A stretch of 54,003 nt of DNA, from contig NZ_JAUSBZ010000161.1 in assembly GCF_030651755.1 (NCBI RefSeq), positions 1 to 54,003 of the forward strand. Direction: 5' to 3'. Position 1 is the stretch's first letter. Each line of letters starts with the position of its first letter. Under the pieces are notes generated by a model that ran no database searches, had not been told where the DNA came from, and saw only the letters and a program-made list of their open reading frames with translations. Made by a program: the position numbers and the translations under genes. The stretch comes from Phenylobacterium sp. (lineage in GTDB: Bacteria; Pseudomonadota; Alphaproteobacteria; Caulobacterales; Caulobacteraceae). Below are positions 53,853 through 54,003 of this stretch, piece by piece.

Positions 53853-54003
53853 CTAGAGGGCGCCGTCGACCGCCATCTGGGTATAGGTCGGATCAAAGCG
53901 CAGCGTGACGTTCTCGGCGTTGCCCAGGATCTTGCCGCCAGGGAAGCTGATGCCGATGTCATCCACCGACCGGGCGCCTTGGCCAAACAGCCCGGCCTGG
54001 AAG
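53853..54003 (-). CDS. ABC importer substrate-binding protein (C-terminal fragment at window edge)
   Basis: The last 49 codons of a periplasmic binding protein, running off the right edge: SVDDIGISFPGGKILGNAEN, then VTLRFDPTYTQMAVDGAL and a stop. The ending is like that of binding proteins annotated as putative urea transporters next to urea carboxylase genes. It is followed 50 bases on by the permease on the same strand. Most of the gene lies outside the window, so the ligand-binding residues are not visible. Confidence 0.8.
   Translation of the reverse strand, partial: FQAGLFGQGARSVDDIGISFPGGKILGNAENVTLRFDPTYTQMAVDGAL

Overview
The window is GC-rich chromosomal DNA of an alphaproteobacterium, most likely a Caulobacteraceae member (Caulobacter or Phenylobacterium type). 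The evidence is a UrcA-family secreted protein, the alphaproteobacterial cytochrome c oxidase locus (tldD / coxB-ctaD-ctaB-small ORF-ctaG-ctaE-DUF983-SURF1-thrC-M16 protease), and at the end of that locus a close match to the Caulobacter c-di-GMP phosphodiesterase PdeA with its GEDEF motif. I found no rRNA, tRNA, CRISPR array, insertion sequence, phage or integration site. Gene order is dense and mostly core-genome in character.

Layout. 1-9.2 kb, mostly minus strand: a UbiD decarboxylase (cut by the window edge), a 75-aa antitoxin-like orphan and an inverted repeat of a dispersed-repeat type, UrcA, MmcQ/YjbR, a Tat-exported gamma-glutamyltransferase, a PDZ-less HtrA-like protease, a probable ETF-beta lysine methyltransferase, a fatty acid desaturase, an XRE/MmyB-type regulator with a palindromic operator candidate, and UbiA. 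9.3-14.1 kb, plus strand: a leader region with an 18-codon ORF, two paralogous ABC exporter half-transporters and an FkbM-type methyltransferase. 14.1-20.6 kb: YcaQ-type DNA glycosylase, an HWE histidine kinase, PPK2, RsmE, glutamate-cysteine ligase, DUF427. 20.8-26.4 kb: POT peptide transporter, TonB-dependent receptor, TldD.

26.7-38.6 kb: the aa3-type cytochrome c oxidase structural and assembly genes, then thrC, an M16 peptidase, a GNAT acetyltransferase and pdeA. A strong hairpin between ctaD and ctaB suggests that subunits I/II are expressed separately from the assembly factors. 38.6-44.5 kb: YqgE/AlgH, a Prx5-type peroxiredoxin, an alpha/beta hydrolase-OsmC fusion, a sirtuin translationally overlapping a cation/proton antiporter, and a dicarboxylate/cation symporter.

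44.5-54.0 kb is the most interesting block: a nitrogen-assimilation cluster of the kind long annotated as urea carboxylase. It holds two urea-amidolyase-associated proteins (now known in other bacteria as carboxyguanidine deiminase subunits), a biotin-dependent urea/guanidine carboxylase, allophanate hydrolase and, converging on them, an ABC importer. Together these would import guanidine, carboxylate it, deiminate it to allophanate and hydrolyse that to ammonia and CO2. The first gene encodes a NikR-fold repressor that has lost three of the four nickel ligands. Immediately upstream is a perfect inverted repeat with exactly the NikR operator spacing (GTATTA-N16-TAATAC), overlapping a candidate promoter whose start would give a leaderless mRNA. 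I propose this as a nickel-independent NikR-family switch controlling guanidine use.
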